A DNA stretch of 64,000 bases. Origin: Actinomycetota bacterium. GTDB lineage: Bacteria; Actinomycetota; Acidimicrobiia; Acidimicrobiales; Ilumatobacteraceae. The position numbers and the translations under genes were made by a program. The notes under the pieces are model-generated. The model saw only the letters and a program-made list of their open reading frames with translations, had not been told where the DNA came from and made no database searches. This document shows positions 54,127 through 63,298 of this stretch, in pieces. The stretch spans positions 22,519 through 86,518 of the forward strand of contig WLJO01000007.1 in NCBI GenBank assembly GCA_009701715.1. The letters run 5' to 3'. Position 1 is the stretch's first letter, and each line of letters begins with the position of its first letter.

Positions 54127-54900
54127 TCACACGAGTTTCGTCGTGGACCCGCCGTCGACATCGAGGACCACCCCATTGACGAAGCTGGCGGCGTCGGAAC
54201 AGAGCCATGCGATCGCCTCGGCGGTCTCGCTCGCATCCCCGACACGGTTCATCGCAGAGTGGCGAGCGACAACCAGCGCGCTTAACTCTGGCGCCTGCTC
54301 GATGTAGGAGTCGATGATGTCGGAATGGGTGTACCCGGGGGCAACCACGTTCACTCGAATCCCTTGGGTCGCGTAGTCGACTGCCGCGCTCTTCGAGAGT
54401 CCGTTCACGCCGTGCTTGCTCGCTGCGTACGGCGCTGCGCCAAGATCGTGCGGTTTGGTGCCGTAGATGGACGAGATGTTGACGATCGAACCTGCGCCCC
54501 CGCGGAGCATCGCCGCGATCTCGAACTTCATGCACAACCAGACCGCCCGCAGGTTGGTGTTCATGACCTCGTCCCACTGATCTTCCTCAACGTCGGCGAG
54601 CGGAACCAGGACCGGGCCGGAGACGCCAGCGTTGTTCACCGCGCAATCAAGCCTCCCGTACGTGTCCAAGGTGCGGTTGATCAGAGCCTCCACATCGGCA
54701 CGCTGGGTGACGTCCGTGCGCACGAAGAGTGCCTTCCCGCCGGCTGCTTTGATGGTGTTCTCCACCTCGAGACCCTTGTCCACTCGGCGAGCGGCGAGCA
54801 CTACCTGGGCTCCCTCGCTTGCGAACTTCATGGCTGCCGCAGCGCCGATCCCGGTATTGGCGCCAGTTACCACCACGACCTTGTTGTCGAACGTTCCCAT
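54127..54900 (-). CDS. short-chain dehydrogenase/reductase
   Basis: 257 residues from ATG 54900 (GGGAGA upstream). TGANTGIGAA cofactor site, NNAGVSG, the Ser in INISSIYG equivalents, and YAASKHG (Tyr/Lys pair); C-terminal VDGGSTTKLV. Classical NAD(P)-dependent SDR with intact tetrad; substrate unknown. Confidence 0.9.
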   Translation of the reverse strand: MGTFDNKVVVVTGANTGIGAAAAMKFASEGAQVVLAARRVDKGLEVENTIKAAGGKALFVRTDVTQRADVEALINRTLDTYGRLDCAVNNAGVSGPVLVPLADVEEDQWDEVMNTNLRAVWLCMKFEIAAMLRGGAGSIVNISSIYGTKPHDLGAAPYAASKHGVNGLSKSAAVDYATQGIRVNVVAPGYTHSDIIDSYIEQAPELSALVVARHSAMNRVGDASETAEAIAWLCSDAASFVNGVVLDVDGGSTTKLV

Positions 54901-55320
54901 CATCTCTCCCGTACGAAGCTCGCGGAGGTACCGCATCAAGCACCCTAGTCGGAGTCAATTGGCGGCCTCATGCCGTAGTCGTCTGGATGCGGTGCAGGGG
55001 TCCGACGGGATCTGGCGAAGTTCCCGCAAGGCTGTTGAGCAGTACAAGAGGGAGAAACACGCCCGTCGCCCCCAGGCCACCTGACAGGGACAGTGAATGA
55101 AGGTCGCGCGCCGAGGGTGCGAGGCCGTTGCGAGTGCGAACCGCGCGCCGGTAGGTTTCCAGCAGCGCCGTGCTGCGCCTCGGGACCACTGTCCCCGTCA
55201 GGTCAACTGATCGAACGAGGGGCCACCGATGCACCGTGCGCTATTGCAACATCCGGACGATTGTTCCGTGGGGAGGCCGTTTCCGGCTTCCGACCGTGTC
55301 GACCTTCGGGAGGTGGCGTG
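54901..55320. other. 420-base stretch without a recognisable gene
   Basis: Lies between the start of the divergent SDR and the Zn-ribbon gene. The open frames here (one minus frame at 54968-55234, one plus frame open from 55093 into the next gene) have composition like shadow frames and no ribosome site. It probably holds the two divergent promoters; I cannot place them. Confidence 0.5.
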
Positions 55321-55971
55321 ATGGCCGTCTGCCAATGGTGTGAGCGAGAAATGCGGACGGCCGCCTCTTGCGTCGTCGACGCGCTCCATCGGAACGGCCA
55401 GCGCTTCCCCCTGGCAACTTTCCAAGCCGTCCGGAGCGGGTCGTCGACCAGCGCTCGGTGCGGGGACTGCGGAGTGCTCGGCGGCGGCTCGCACCACCCC
55501 GGTTGTGATCTACAGCGTTGCCCGGCGTGCCGAGGCCAGATGCTGACGTGTGGTTGCCAGTTCGACGAGGACGGCCCCGACGCGGATGGCTTCGATGAGG
55601 ATGACGTTGACGAGGATGATCTCGACATGGTGGATATCGCCGCCCTGCTGGAGCCCCTCGGAGTCGACGGCAACGGAATGCTCACCGAGACGGTGCGGAT
55701 GGGCGCACGCGAGCTCATCGTCCACCACGACGACGTTCCCGAGACCGACACCGTCCAGGTTGCCGGCATCCCCTGTACGACTCCGCTGCGCACGGTCATC
55801 GACATGGCTCCTGAACTTTCGACGCCGCGTTTGATGGAGATGGTCGCGTACTGCCTCGATCGAGGGCTGTTCACGGTCGCCGACGCCCGGCAACGTCTTG
55901 CCCAGCCCGACATGGTCGGTCGCCGTGGAGCCGAGCTGCTTCGTCGGGTGCTGCCGCCCACCGCAACCTGA
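55321..55971 (+). CDS. zinc-ribbon / acidic linker / AbiEi-like protein
   Basis: 216 residues from ATG 55321 (GGGAGG upstream). N-terminal Cys pairs ([22 protein letters not shown]) suggest two zinc knuckles; an acidic Asp/Glu run follows (about 80-105). The C-terminal half ([40 protein letters not shown]) resembles the middle of AbiEi antitoxin-like / DUF559-type proteins common in actinobacteria. The toxin partner is not seen next to it. The fusion is unusual. Confidence 0.7.
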   Translation: MAVCQWCEREMRTAASCVVDALHRNGQRFPLATFQAVRSGSSTSARCGDCGVLGGGSHHPGCDLQRCPACRGQMLTCGCQFDEDGPDADGFDEDDVDEDDLDMVDIAALLEPLGVDGNGMLTETVRMGARELIVHHDDVPETDTVQVAGIPCTTPLRTVIDMAPELSTPRLMEMVAYCLDRGLFTVADARQRLAQPDMVGRRGAELLRRVLPPTAT

Positions 55972-56007
55972 CGCATAGTTCGACCGGTCAGCGAAGGGCG
56001 AGCGCCG

Positions 56008-56050
56008 CACGGCGTGTTCGCCACCCGCGGGCTGTACGGCGGGCTCCGTC
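56008..56050 (+). pseudogene. relic of a copied oxidoreductase 3' end
   Basis: About 38 bases (CGGCGTGTTCGCC...GGGCTCCGTC) repeat 53959-53997 with about four changes and would code GVFATRGLYGGLR, the end of the FAD oxidoreductase at 52892. No upstream part of such a gene remains. Confidence 0.5.
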
Positions 56051-56101
56051 GCGAAGGGGCGGCGGAGCCCGACAACGCCACTGTTGGTAGGCTCTTGAGC
56101 A

Positions 56102-56896
56102 GTGGCAGAGGTGGTGTTCTGGAACGATCCGAGGCCGCCCGCTTGGATGCACCGGTTACCCCGCCGGTTGAGCCGCTACTTCGCTCGTCCTGTGCGGAAC
56201 TTTGGCGATTTGCTCGGTCCGATGATCGTGCCGCTACTCCTCGCCCAGAGGGGATGGAGGCCAACTGCCGCACCCACCCGGCGCCTCCTCACCATCGGGT
56301 CGATCATGCACCTCGCACAAACCGGCGACGTGGTGTGGGGATCGGGCCGAAACGGCCGGTTGCGGGAGGATGAGCATCGGTTCGATCAACTCGATGTGCG
56401 AGCCGTACGAGGGCCGTGCACGCGCGACTGGTTGCTCGCACGCGGGGTTGGCTGCCCGGAGGTCTTCGGGGATCCCGCGTTGTTGCTCCCATCCGTCCGC
56501 CCAGATCTCACCTTGCTCGCTGAAAACAAGCGTCACCGGGTGACCTTCATACCGCACATCGACGACCCCTGGCGCCAGGAACGTCACGGACTCCACTTCA
56601 TCTCACCACGGGCGAATGTGGAACACGTGTTGCGTACTGTTGTGCAGAGCGAGTTCGTCGTAGCGACATCCCTTCACGCAGTGATCGTGGCCGAGGCCTT
56701 TGGTGTGCCTGCACGATCGATTATCAACCGGGCCGAGCCCGAGTTCAAGTTCGCCGACTACTACCTCGGCACCGGCCGACCGAACTACGTACGCGCATCC
56801 TCGATCCCGGAGGCGTTGGCTCTCGGCGGCGAAACGGCTCCGGTCATCAACTTGCAGCCGTTGATTGACGCCTTCCCCATCGACCTCTTCGGCTGA
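56102..56896 (+). CDS. polysaccharide pyruvyl transferase family protein
   Basis: 264 residues, GTG start. NFGDLLGP near the start, GSGRNG, VFGDPALLLP and ATSLHAVIVAEAFG give the GumL/ExoV pattern. Family adds pyruvate ketals to exopolysaccharide sugars. Shorter than many members; the C-terminal end appears complete. CapA-like and UGM-like genes nearby suggest an envelope polysaccharide theme. Confidence 0.85.
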   Translation: MAEVVFWNDPRPPAWMHRLPRRLSRYFARPVRNFGDLLGPMIVPLLLAQRGWRPTAAPTRRLLTIGSIMHLAQTGDVVWGSGRNGRLREDEHRFDQLDVRAVRGPCTRDWLLARGVGCPEVFGDPALLLPSVRPDLTLLAENKRHRVTFIPHIDDPWRQERHGLHFISPRANVEHVLRTVVQSEFVVATSLHAVIVAEAFGVPARSIINRAEPEFKFADYYLGTGRPNYVRASSIPEALALGGETAPVINLQPLIDAFPIDLFG

Positions 56897-56901
56897 CGAA
56901 C

Positions 56902-56955
56902 CTCCGGATCGATTTCTGGTTGGAAGTCCAACCAGATCTCAACCCGGAAACCGGA
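56902..56955. terminator. bidirectional terminator hairpin
   Basis: 56915-56924 pairs perfectly with 56927-56936, and outer CTCCGG pairs with a CCGGAG about 45 bases later. It sits in the 70-base gap between the convergent pyruvyltransferase-like and isocitrate dehydrogenase genes. Confidence 0.6.
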
Positions 56956-56966
56956 GAAGTTGGGCG

Positions 56967-59198
56967 TCAACGCAGCGTGGCGAGTGCAGCGTTGAACGTG
57001 GCACTCGGGCGCATGACCGCTGTGGTCTTGGACGGGTCCGGTTCGTAGTAGCCGCCGACGTCGACCGGGTGGCCCTGCACCGCAGTGAACTCCGCGACGA
57101 TGGCGGCCTCCTCCGCCGCAAGCTTGGTTGCGAGCGGGGCGAACCGTGCGGCGAGTGACGGGTCGTCGGTTTGCTTGGTGAGTTCCTGCGCCCAGTACAG
57201 GGCGATGTAGAAGTGGCTGCCGCGGTTATCCAGCTGGCCAACCTTGCGGGCCGGTGACTTCTCATTTTCGAGCAGCAACCCTGTTGCACGGTCCAGCGTG
57301 TCTGCGAGCACCTTGGCGCCCCTGTTGTTCGCGAACGCTGCGAGCTGCTCGAAGGAGGCGGCCAGCGCAAGGAACTCGCCGAGGGAGTCCCACCGGAGAT
57401 AGTTCTCCTTGACGAGCTGCTGCACGTGCTTGGGCGCCGAGCCACCGGCACCGGTTTCGAACAGACCGCCGCCGGCCATGAGCGGGACGATGGAGAGCAT
57501 CTTGGCACTCGTGCCGAGCTCCATGATCGGGAACAGGTCTGTGAGGTAGTCGCGCAGCACGTTTCCGGTGACCGAGATGGTGTTGAGGCCCTTGCGGATC
57601 CGCTCGAGCGAGAAGCGACAGGCAGCCTCGGGGTCGAGGGTTTCCATCTGGACGCCGTCGAGGTTGTGCTCGGGCAGGTACTGCCTGATCTTCGCGAGCA
57701 GCGCGGCATCGTGCGGTCGCTTCTCGTCGAGCCAGAACACGATTGGGTCGCCGGTTGCGCTGGCACGGTTCACGGCGAGCTTCACCCAGTCGCGCACGGC
57801 CGGGTCCTTCGTCTGGCACATGCGCCAGATGTCGCCGGCCTCGACGCGGTGCTCCATCAGCGTTGCGCCGGATCCATCGACAACACGCACCGTGCCGTCG
57901 ACGGGGATCTCGAACGTCTTGTCGTGCGAGCCGTACTCCTCTGCCGCCTGGGCCATGAGGCCAACGTTCGGCACCGAGCCCATCGTGGACGGGTTGAACG
58001 CGCCGTGCTTGCGGCAGTCGTCGATGACCGCTGTGTACACGCCGGCATAGCTTCGGTCCGGGATGACGGCCTTGGTGTTCTGCTCCCCGCCCGCCTTGTT
58101 CCACATGTTCCCGGAGGTGCGGATCATTGCCGGCATCGACGCGTCGATGATGACGTCGCTCGGCACGTGCAGGTTGGTGATGCCGCGGTCGGAGTCCACC
58201 ATGGCGAGATCGGGTGCGGTTGCATAGGTTGCCTCAATGGCGGCGAGCACGGCGTCGCGCTGTGCTGCCGGCAGCTTCTCCGCCGCATCGAGCACCGCAC
58301 CGAGACCGTTGTTCGGGTCTGCACCCACGGAGGCCAGCGCATCGCCGAACTTCGCGAACACGTCGGCGAAGAACACGCGCACGGCGTGGCCGAACATGAT
58401 CGGATCCGACACCTTCATCATGGTGGCCTTGAGGTGCAGCGAGAACAGCACGCCCTGTGCCTTGGCATCGGCGACCTGCTCGGCAAGGAAGTTCACGAGC
58501 GCTTTCTTGCTCATGAAGGTGCCGTCGATGATCTCGCCGGCCTGCAGGGAGAGCTTGGCTTTGAGCACGGTGACGTTGCCGTCGGTGGCCACGAGTTCGA
58601 TGCGCACGTCGGTGGCGGTGGGCACGGTGACGGACTTCTCGTTGCCGAAGAAGTCGCCAGCGGTCATGGTGCTGACGTGGGTTTTGGAGTCCGCGGACCA
58701 CTTGCCCATCGAGTGCGGGTGCTTGCGTGCGTAGTCCTTCACCGAGAGCGGGGCACGGCGGTCCGAGTTGCCCTCACGGAGCACCGGGTTCACGGCGCTG
58801 CCCTTCACCCGGTCGTAGCGCGCACGCACGTTGCGGTTCTCGTCAGTCTTCAGCTCGTCCGGGTAGTCCGGCAGGGCGTAACCGTGGCCCTGAAGCTCTT
58901 TGATGGCAGCCTTCAGCTGCGGCAGCGAGGCGCTGACGTTGGGGAGTTTGATGATGTTGGCCTCGGGCGTGAGTGCCAACTGGCCGAGCTCAGCGAGCGA
59001 ATCAGGCACCCGCTGGGCCTCGGTGAGATGGTCCGGGAACTGGGCAAGGATGCGGGCTGCGAGCGAGATGTCGCGGGACTCGACCTCCACACCGCAGACC
59101 CCGGCGTACGCCTGGATGATCGGCAGGAACGAGTAGGTGGCCAGCAGCGGGGCCTCGTCGGTGAAGGTGTAGACGATCGTTGCCTTGTTTGCAGTCAT
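56967..59198 (-). CDS. icd: monomeric NADP-dependent isocitrate dehydrogenase
   Basis: 743 residues from ATG 59198 (AGAAGAG 9 bases upstream; ATG 59207 adds three). Length and motifs ([43 protein letters not shown]) fit the monomeric class, not the usual dimer. Converts isocitrate to 2-oxoglutarate with NADPH. An actinobacterial trait. Confidence 0.95.
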   Translation of the reverse strand: MTANKATIVYTFTDEAPLLATYSFLPIIQAYAGVCGVEVESRDISLAARILAQFPDHLTEAQRVPDSLAELGQLALTPEANIIKLPNVSASLPQLKAAIKELQGHGYALPDYPDELKTDENRNVRARYDRVKGSAVNPVLREGNSDRRAPLSVKDYARKHPHSMGKWSADSKTHVSTMTAGDFFGNEKSVTVPTATDVRIELVATDGNVTVLKAKLSLQAGEIIDGTFMSKKALVNFLAEQVADAKAQGVLFSLHLKATMMKVSDPIMFGHAVRVFFADVFAKFGDALASVGADPNNGLGAVLDAAEKLPAAQRDAVLAAIEATYATAPDLAMVDSDRGITNLHVPSDVIIDASMPAMIRTSGNMWNKAGGEQNTKAVIPDRSYAGVYTAVIDDCRKHGAFNPSTMGSVPNVGLMAQAAEEYGSHDKTFEIPVDGTVRVVDGSGATLMEHRVEAGDIWRMCQTKDPAVRDWVKLAVNRASATGDPIVFWLDEKRPHDAALLAKIRQYLPEHNLDGVQMETLDPEAACRFSLERIRKGLNTISVTGNVLRDYLTDLFPIMELGTSAKMLSIVPLMAGGGLFETGAGGSAPKHVQQLVKENYLRWDSLGEFLALAASFEQLAAFANNRGAKVLADTLDRATGLLLENEKSPARKVGQLDNRGSHFYIALYWAQELTKQTDDPSLAARFAPLATKLAAEEAAIVAEFTAVQGHPVDVGGYYEPDPSKTTAVMRPSATFNAALATLR

Positions 59199-59376
59199 GG
59201 GGGGCATCTCTTCTGGCGTGCGATGGGGTATCTCGCCGGACTGGCGACGGTATAGAGGCTAGTCAGCCCGGCGGTGGTGACGCCGGTCCGTGGGAGACAG
59301 CCCAAAACGGCCAATGGGCCGGTTCCCGGCTGACGATCAACCGAAAACCGACCCAGACAACTGGCGGTGCGAAGGC

Positions 59377-60174
59377 TCAGCCGGCGTGCGCAGGCAGGCT
59401 GGCGAGGAACTTTTCGAGCTCGGCGTTGAATCCGGCCGGGTTGTCGAGGTGCACGAAGTGGCCCGTGTGGGGCACGGTGACGAGGTTCGAGTGCGGGACA
59501 GCGGTGCGCAGTTCCTCCACGGTGATCGGCCGCAACGGGATCTCGCCCCAGACGAACAGCACCGGGATCTTCAACGACTTGGCGAGCGAGAACGCGTCCA
59601 TGTGGTGCAGCGCCTCGAGGTAGCCCACGGCAACGTTCTGCGGGGTGCGAGCGGCATCATCGGCACACATCGCGACGCACGACACGTCAGCCTCGGGGTG
59701 GAAGAAGTTCGGGTAGATCCCGCGCATTGCATCGCTGAAACCGGGGCCGCTGATGTTGGCGATCAGTCCGGCGACGAGCTCGTCCATGGCTGGGGTGTGC
59801 CCGAGTGGCACGCCCTCTTCGAGGATGAGACCACGAACCAACTTGGGATACATGGCGGCGAGGCCGAGTGCGCCGGGGAAGCCACCGGCATGGCCCACCA
59901 CGAGTGCGTCGGTGATACCGAGCGACTCGGCAATCTGGGCGGCGTCCTTGGCCTCGCGCTCGAGGGAGTACTTGTAGTCGGCCGGAGGTGTGGACGCGCC
60001 GTAGCCACGACGGTCGATCGAGAGCACGCGGTAGTTCTTCGAGAAGTGCGCCAGCTGAGGCGCCCAGTGGTTGCGGTTTCCGCACCAACCATGGGACAGG
60101 ATGATTCCCGGTCCCTTGTCACCACGCACGTCGTAGTGGATCTGCACGCCATCATCTGCGGTAAAGACCGGCAT
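59377..60174 (-). CDS. alpha/beta-hydrolase-fold protein with Ala in place of the nucleophile Ser
   Basis: 265 residues. Oxyanion segment SHGWCGNRNHW, IDRRGYGAS, and the His in PHTGHFVHLDNP are in place, but the nucleophile elbow reads VVGHAGGFPG, with Ala (GCC) where Ser is normal. No Ser or Cys lies within the elbow, so classical hydrolysis is not expected. The start ATG 60174 is typical. It precedes icd by 178 bases on the same strand. Confidence 0.85.
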   Translation of the reverse strand: MPVFTADDGVQIHYDVRGDKGPGIILSHGWCGNRNHWAPQLAHFSKNYRVLSIDRRGYGASTPPADYKYSLEREAKDAAQIAESLGITDALVVGHAGGFPGALGLAAMYPKLVRGLILEEGVPLGHTPAMDELVAGLIANISGPGFSDAMRGIYPNFFHPEADVSCVAMCADDAARTPQNVAVGYLEALHHMDAFSLAKSLKIPVLFVWGEIPLRPITVEELRTAVPHSNLVTVPHTGHFVHLDNPAGFNAELEKFLASLPAHAG

Positions 60175-60269
60175 CTCTTCGTCTCCTGCGGCCGCCGTAG
60201 TGCCCGTCCCCCTGACGGCTACTGGCCAACTCGCAGTAACGACGTTAGCCGGGAACCCGGCCGCACGCC

Positions 60270-61550
60270 TCAGGGGGACGGTGGCTGCCGAGGGGCCAGG
60301 TAGTCACCCACGACGGCCCTCGTCCGGCGGAGCGAGTCCCGGAGCCGTTTGCGAAGAGCGGGGGACAGCGAGGGGTCGTCGAAGTTTCGTGCATCGTGAA
60401 CCGCGTACGTTTCGTCGCCCTTGCCCACCCAGGTCGGCACGATGGAGGGGCGGTCCGTGACGATCCTGCCGTTGGCCGCCCGGTGGATGGTGATGAATAC
60501 CAGCAGGCCGTCCTGCGCCTTCAGCGAGGTGATCGGGCCTCCGGGGAACGTGGCGAGGTGGTTCCCCATGCCGTAAAGCACGTAGCGGTCACCGCGATGG
60601 TCGATCGGCTGGACGACGTGTGAGTGGGACCCGACGATGAGGTCGACCTCGGTGTTGTCCCAGAGCCAGCGGGCGGTCTTGCGCTGGAGGTCGTCGGGCG
60701 GGGTGATCATCGTCTTGCCGAAGTGCAGCGACACGATGACGTACTCGGCCCCGGCTGCTCGGGCCGTCTGCGCATCCGCTCGGATCTGCTTCCGGTTGAT
60801 CAGGTTCACGCGCCATGGCTCGTCCTTGGGTAGCGGGTGGCCTGGTGTTGCGTAGGTGTAGGAGAGGTGAGCGATACGGATGCCGTTCACTTCGACGATG
60901 TCCGGCACGGCGTCCTGCGCGCTCACAGCAGTTCCGGTGCGGCCGAGGCCGATGGCATCGAACGCGGCTGCGGTTGCGTCGATCCCCGCCACTCCTCGGT
61001 CGAGCGCATGGTTCGAGGCGAGTGAACAACGGTCGAAACCCGCATCTGCCACCGCATCGACGAGTTCGCTGGGCGTGACGTAGCGCGGTGTCCAGCCCTG
61101 GCCCTGCGGCCGTACGGGAACCTCGAAATGACAGATTGCGTAGTCGGCTGCGGAGATGAGCGGTCGCACGCGATCGAACATGGGCCGGAAGTCGTAACCA
61201 TTGCCGCCGGCGTTGCGCCGCGCTCGCTCGATATTGGGGATCAGGCCGATCACATCGCCGACGAAGGCGAGTGTTGCCGTGCCGGGTTTGCGCGGCGCCG
61301 AGGTGGTTGTGGGTTGCGGCGCGGTCGTGGTCGTTGTCGTCGTCGGGGCAGTGGTAATCGGTGCGGCTGTCGTCGTTGTACTGACGGGCAGCGTCGTCGG
61401 TGGTCGCGTCGTGGGCCGTTCCAACGAGGTGTTGGTGGCGCCCGGCCCGGACGAGCGTCCCGGTCCCGCATCGGATGCCCCGCCGGGTGAGCAGGCCCCG
61501 AGAAACACAGCAGCCGCGACGAGCAGGGCGGGACCGACTCGAGAGTGCAC
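60270..61550 (-). CDS. CapA-family (PGA_cap) lipoprotein
   Basis: 426 residues, GTG start. Lipobox LGACS, a long Thr-rich linker (about 40-90), then a calcineurin-type fold: AFVGDVIG, ASNHALDRG, VSLHFGKT, VGSHSHVVQP and YGMGNH. Same layout as CapA proteins of poly-gamma-glutamate capsule. Real substrate unknown; the metal residues look complete. Confidence 0.88.
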   Translation of the reverse strand: MHSRVGPALLVAAAVFLGACSPGGASDAGPGRSSGPGATNTSLERPTTRPPTTLPVSTTTTAAPITTAPTTTTTTTAPQPTTTSAPRKPGTATLAFVGDVIGLIPNIERARRNAGGNGYDFRPMFDRVRPLISAADYAICHFEVPVRPQGQGWTPRYVTPSELVDAVADAGFDRCSLASNHALDRGVAGIDATAAAFDAIGLGRTGTAVSAQDAVPDIVEVNGIRIAHLSYTYATPGHPLPKDEPWRVNLINRKQIRADAQTARAAGAEYVIVSLHFGKTMITPPDDLQRKTARWLWDNTEVDLIVGSHSHVVQPIDHRGDRYVLYGMGNHLATFPGGPITSLKAQDGLLVFITIHRAANGRIVTDRPSIVPTWVGKGDETYAVHDARNFDDPSLSPALRKRLRDSLRRTRAVVGDYLAPRQPPSP

Positions 61551-61603
61551 TTCGTCTGTCTACTGCCTCGGCCGCCGCGGGGCCACCGTGGCAGGATGAT
61601 TCA

Positions 61604-62521
61604 ATGTCAGCAGCCTTCGACACACCGATCACACGCGACGGCGAGTCCGTCACCGGACCGTTCCGGTCACCCCGCCAGATGTTGGCGGATCAGGAATACG
61701 ACGGGCACACGAGCGTCCACGACGAGGCGACTGCGGACAAACTCGGCCTGAAGGGTGCCCCGATCGAGGGTCCTACCCACTTCAGCCAGTTCGACCCGCT
61801 CGCTGTTGCGCTCTGGGGGCAGGAATGGTTCGAGCGCGGGTGTCTCAGCGCGCACTTCGAGAACATGGTGATCGAGGGCGAACAGGTGCAGGCGTCGGTG
61901 ACCAGGACGGGCGCGAATGCTGCCCGCGGTAAGGCACTCAAGGCCACCGGGGAGTCCGTGCTCACGGCGTCGCTGACGCTCGGCGACGAGCCCACCGAAC
62001 TGGACCAGCGCCTTGCGGCGATGCAGGCCAAGCAGCCGGGCCGGCTCTACATCGTCGACCGTCTCGAGGTCGGTTGGACATCGCCGAGCGAGCAGGTGTC
62101 GATGGGTTTCGAGGAGTCGAACGGGAACCTCTACCCGTTCTCACTCGCCGACAAGTGTCGCCTGATCACCGAGCCGTCGCCGTGGTATGTCCCGGGCGAG
62201 CAGTCCCCGTGGGGGCGGGCCGTGGTGCCGACGGAGATGCTCAGCGTGCTCACCGAGAAGCTCGGCCTGCACCTCCCAGTGCGGGGACCCTCCGTCGGGT
62301 TGTTCATTGACCTCGAGGTGAAGAGACACGCGCCCGTGTTCGTGGGGGAGCAGTACTCCGTGACGCACGAACTGGTGTGCGTGGGTCAGAGCAGGCGTGT
62401 GGAGAGCTACTGGACCCGCAGCGAACTGCGTGACGGCGCCGGTGCACTTGTTGCTACCGTCCTGCTCCACCAAGGTGTGTTCAAGGCATCGTTTGCTGAT
62501 TATCCGGGTGAGGGCGAATGA
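61604..62521 (+). CDS. MaoC-like hotdog-fold protein
   Basis: 305 residues from ATG 61604. A MaoC-like half with SVHDEATADKLG, APIEGPTHFSQFD and ENMVIEGEQV, and a second, weaker half (VGLFIDLEVKRHAPV, FVGEQYSVTHEL), arranged as a double hotdog. A dehydratase or thioesterase role cannot be told apart. Its stop overlaps the next gene by 4 bases. Confidence 0.75.
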   Translation: MSAAFDTPITRDGESVTGPFRSPRQMLADQEYDGHTSVHDEATADKLGLKGAPIEGPTHFSQFDPLAVALWGQEWFERGCLSAHFENMVIEGEQVQASVTRTGANAARGKALKATGESVLTASLTLGDEPTELDQRLAAMQAKQPGRLYIVDRLEVGWTSPSEQVSMGFEESNGNLYPFSLADKCRLITEPSPWYVPGEQSPWGRAVVPTEMLSVLTEKLGLHLPVRGPSVGLFIDLEVKRHAPVFVGEQYSVTHELVCVGQSRRVESYWTRSELRDGAGALVATVLLHQGVFKASFADYPGEGE

Positions 62522-62772
62522 CGCTGCGGCGACAACTGCTCGATACCGCCAATCGGGCAATCAGGCCGGCTGGTGTCTTTCTCGAGCGCGTGCCTGCGGC
62601 CGGTCGCGGGAACGGGCGCGATGCGGTGGAACGCCGTGAACTGGCAGCACAGCACGAGCACGAGCGACTGATCACGGCCCGGCACAACAGCCAGACCCCC
62701 GAGGACGTTCGGCGGCTCGACGAGAAGTACGCCGCCCCGTACTTGGCGAGATCAGTACCTGGGACCTGCTGA
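62518..62772 (+). CDS. N-terminal part of HD/inositol-oxygenase-like protein (frameshifted)
   Basis: 84 residues from ATG 62518, overlapping the previous stop. The first 75 residues are helical and charged. After EKYAAP the frame slides: the alternative frame reads VLGEISTWDLLMMLG without a break into the next ORF. One extra C in the CCCC run at 62735-62738 would join both parts into one chain of about 256 residues. Best seen as the first half of the gene at 62772. Could be a sequencing error, a true pseudogene or recoding. Confidence 0.6.
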   Translation: MTLRRQLLDTANRAIRPAGVFLERVPAAGRGNGRDAVERRELAAQHEHERLITARHNSQTPEDVRRLDEKYAAPYLARSVPGTC

Positions 62773-63287
62773 TGATGCTGGGTGCCTGTGTGGACCCGAC
62801 GGATTCGGCACTCGGCGCGGCGAGCCAATTGACGCACGTGCTCCAGACGCTTGAGATGATGATCGCGGATGGTGTGACCGACGAGGATCTGCTCCTTGTT
62901 GCGATCGTTCACGACATCGGTAAGGTGCTCCTGCTGACCGACGAGGACCCAGCGAACGTGGTGTGCATGAACCGGTTCATCTCCGGCGAACCCGGAGCGG
63001 GCCTCGAGCAGGCAACCACCCAGTGGAACCACGACGAGTTCGGGTATTCACGACTTGTGGACGTGCTGCCGAGGGAACTCGCATTGCTCGTCCGTTACCA
63101 CAGCGTGATGCCACACGATCTCGAGCCGTACCTCGCTCCGTCCGACCGTGCCTTCGCAGAGCGCTATCACCGTCCGTTCTTCAGGTACGACCAGGGCTCG
63201 AAGTCGGCTGCACGGCGACCGCGCGTCCGCCTCGAGGACTTCCGCAGCCTGGTCGGCCGGCGACTGCCGTCGCGCCTCGAGATCTGA
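62772..63287 (+). CDS. HD-domain, inositol-oxygenase-like protein (second part)
   Basis: 171 residues. THVLQT, VHDIGKVLLL, WNHDEFGYSRL, LVRYHS and YDQGSKS follow the metal-site order of myo-inositol oxygenase-type di-iron HD proteins. All metal ligands seem present. The annotated start (TGATG overlap with the upstream ORF stop) truncates the chain relative to homologous frames; see the upstream ORF. A sugar or inositol oxidation role is possible. Confidence 0.7.
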   Translation: MMLGACVDPTDSALGAASQLTHVLQTLEMMIADGVTDEDLLLVAIVHDIGKVLLLTDEDPANVVCMNRFISGEPGAGLEQATTQWNHDEFGYSRLVDVLPRELALLVRYHSVMPHDLEPYLAPSDRAFAERYHRPFFRYDQGSKSAARRPRVRLEDFRSLVGRRLPSRLEI

Positions 63288-63298
63288 GAGCACACCAA

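Noticed and set aside
54968..55234. 88-codon minus-strand frame as a small gene
   Set aside because: No ribosome site, no recognisable motif, composition like other shadow frames.
57426..59255. 609-codon open frame on the plus strand opposite icd
   Set aside because: Low-complexity His/Arg/Gly/Val composition and exact opposition to a well-conserved enzyme; no start signals.
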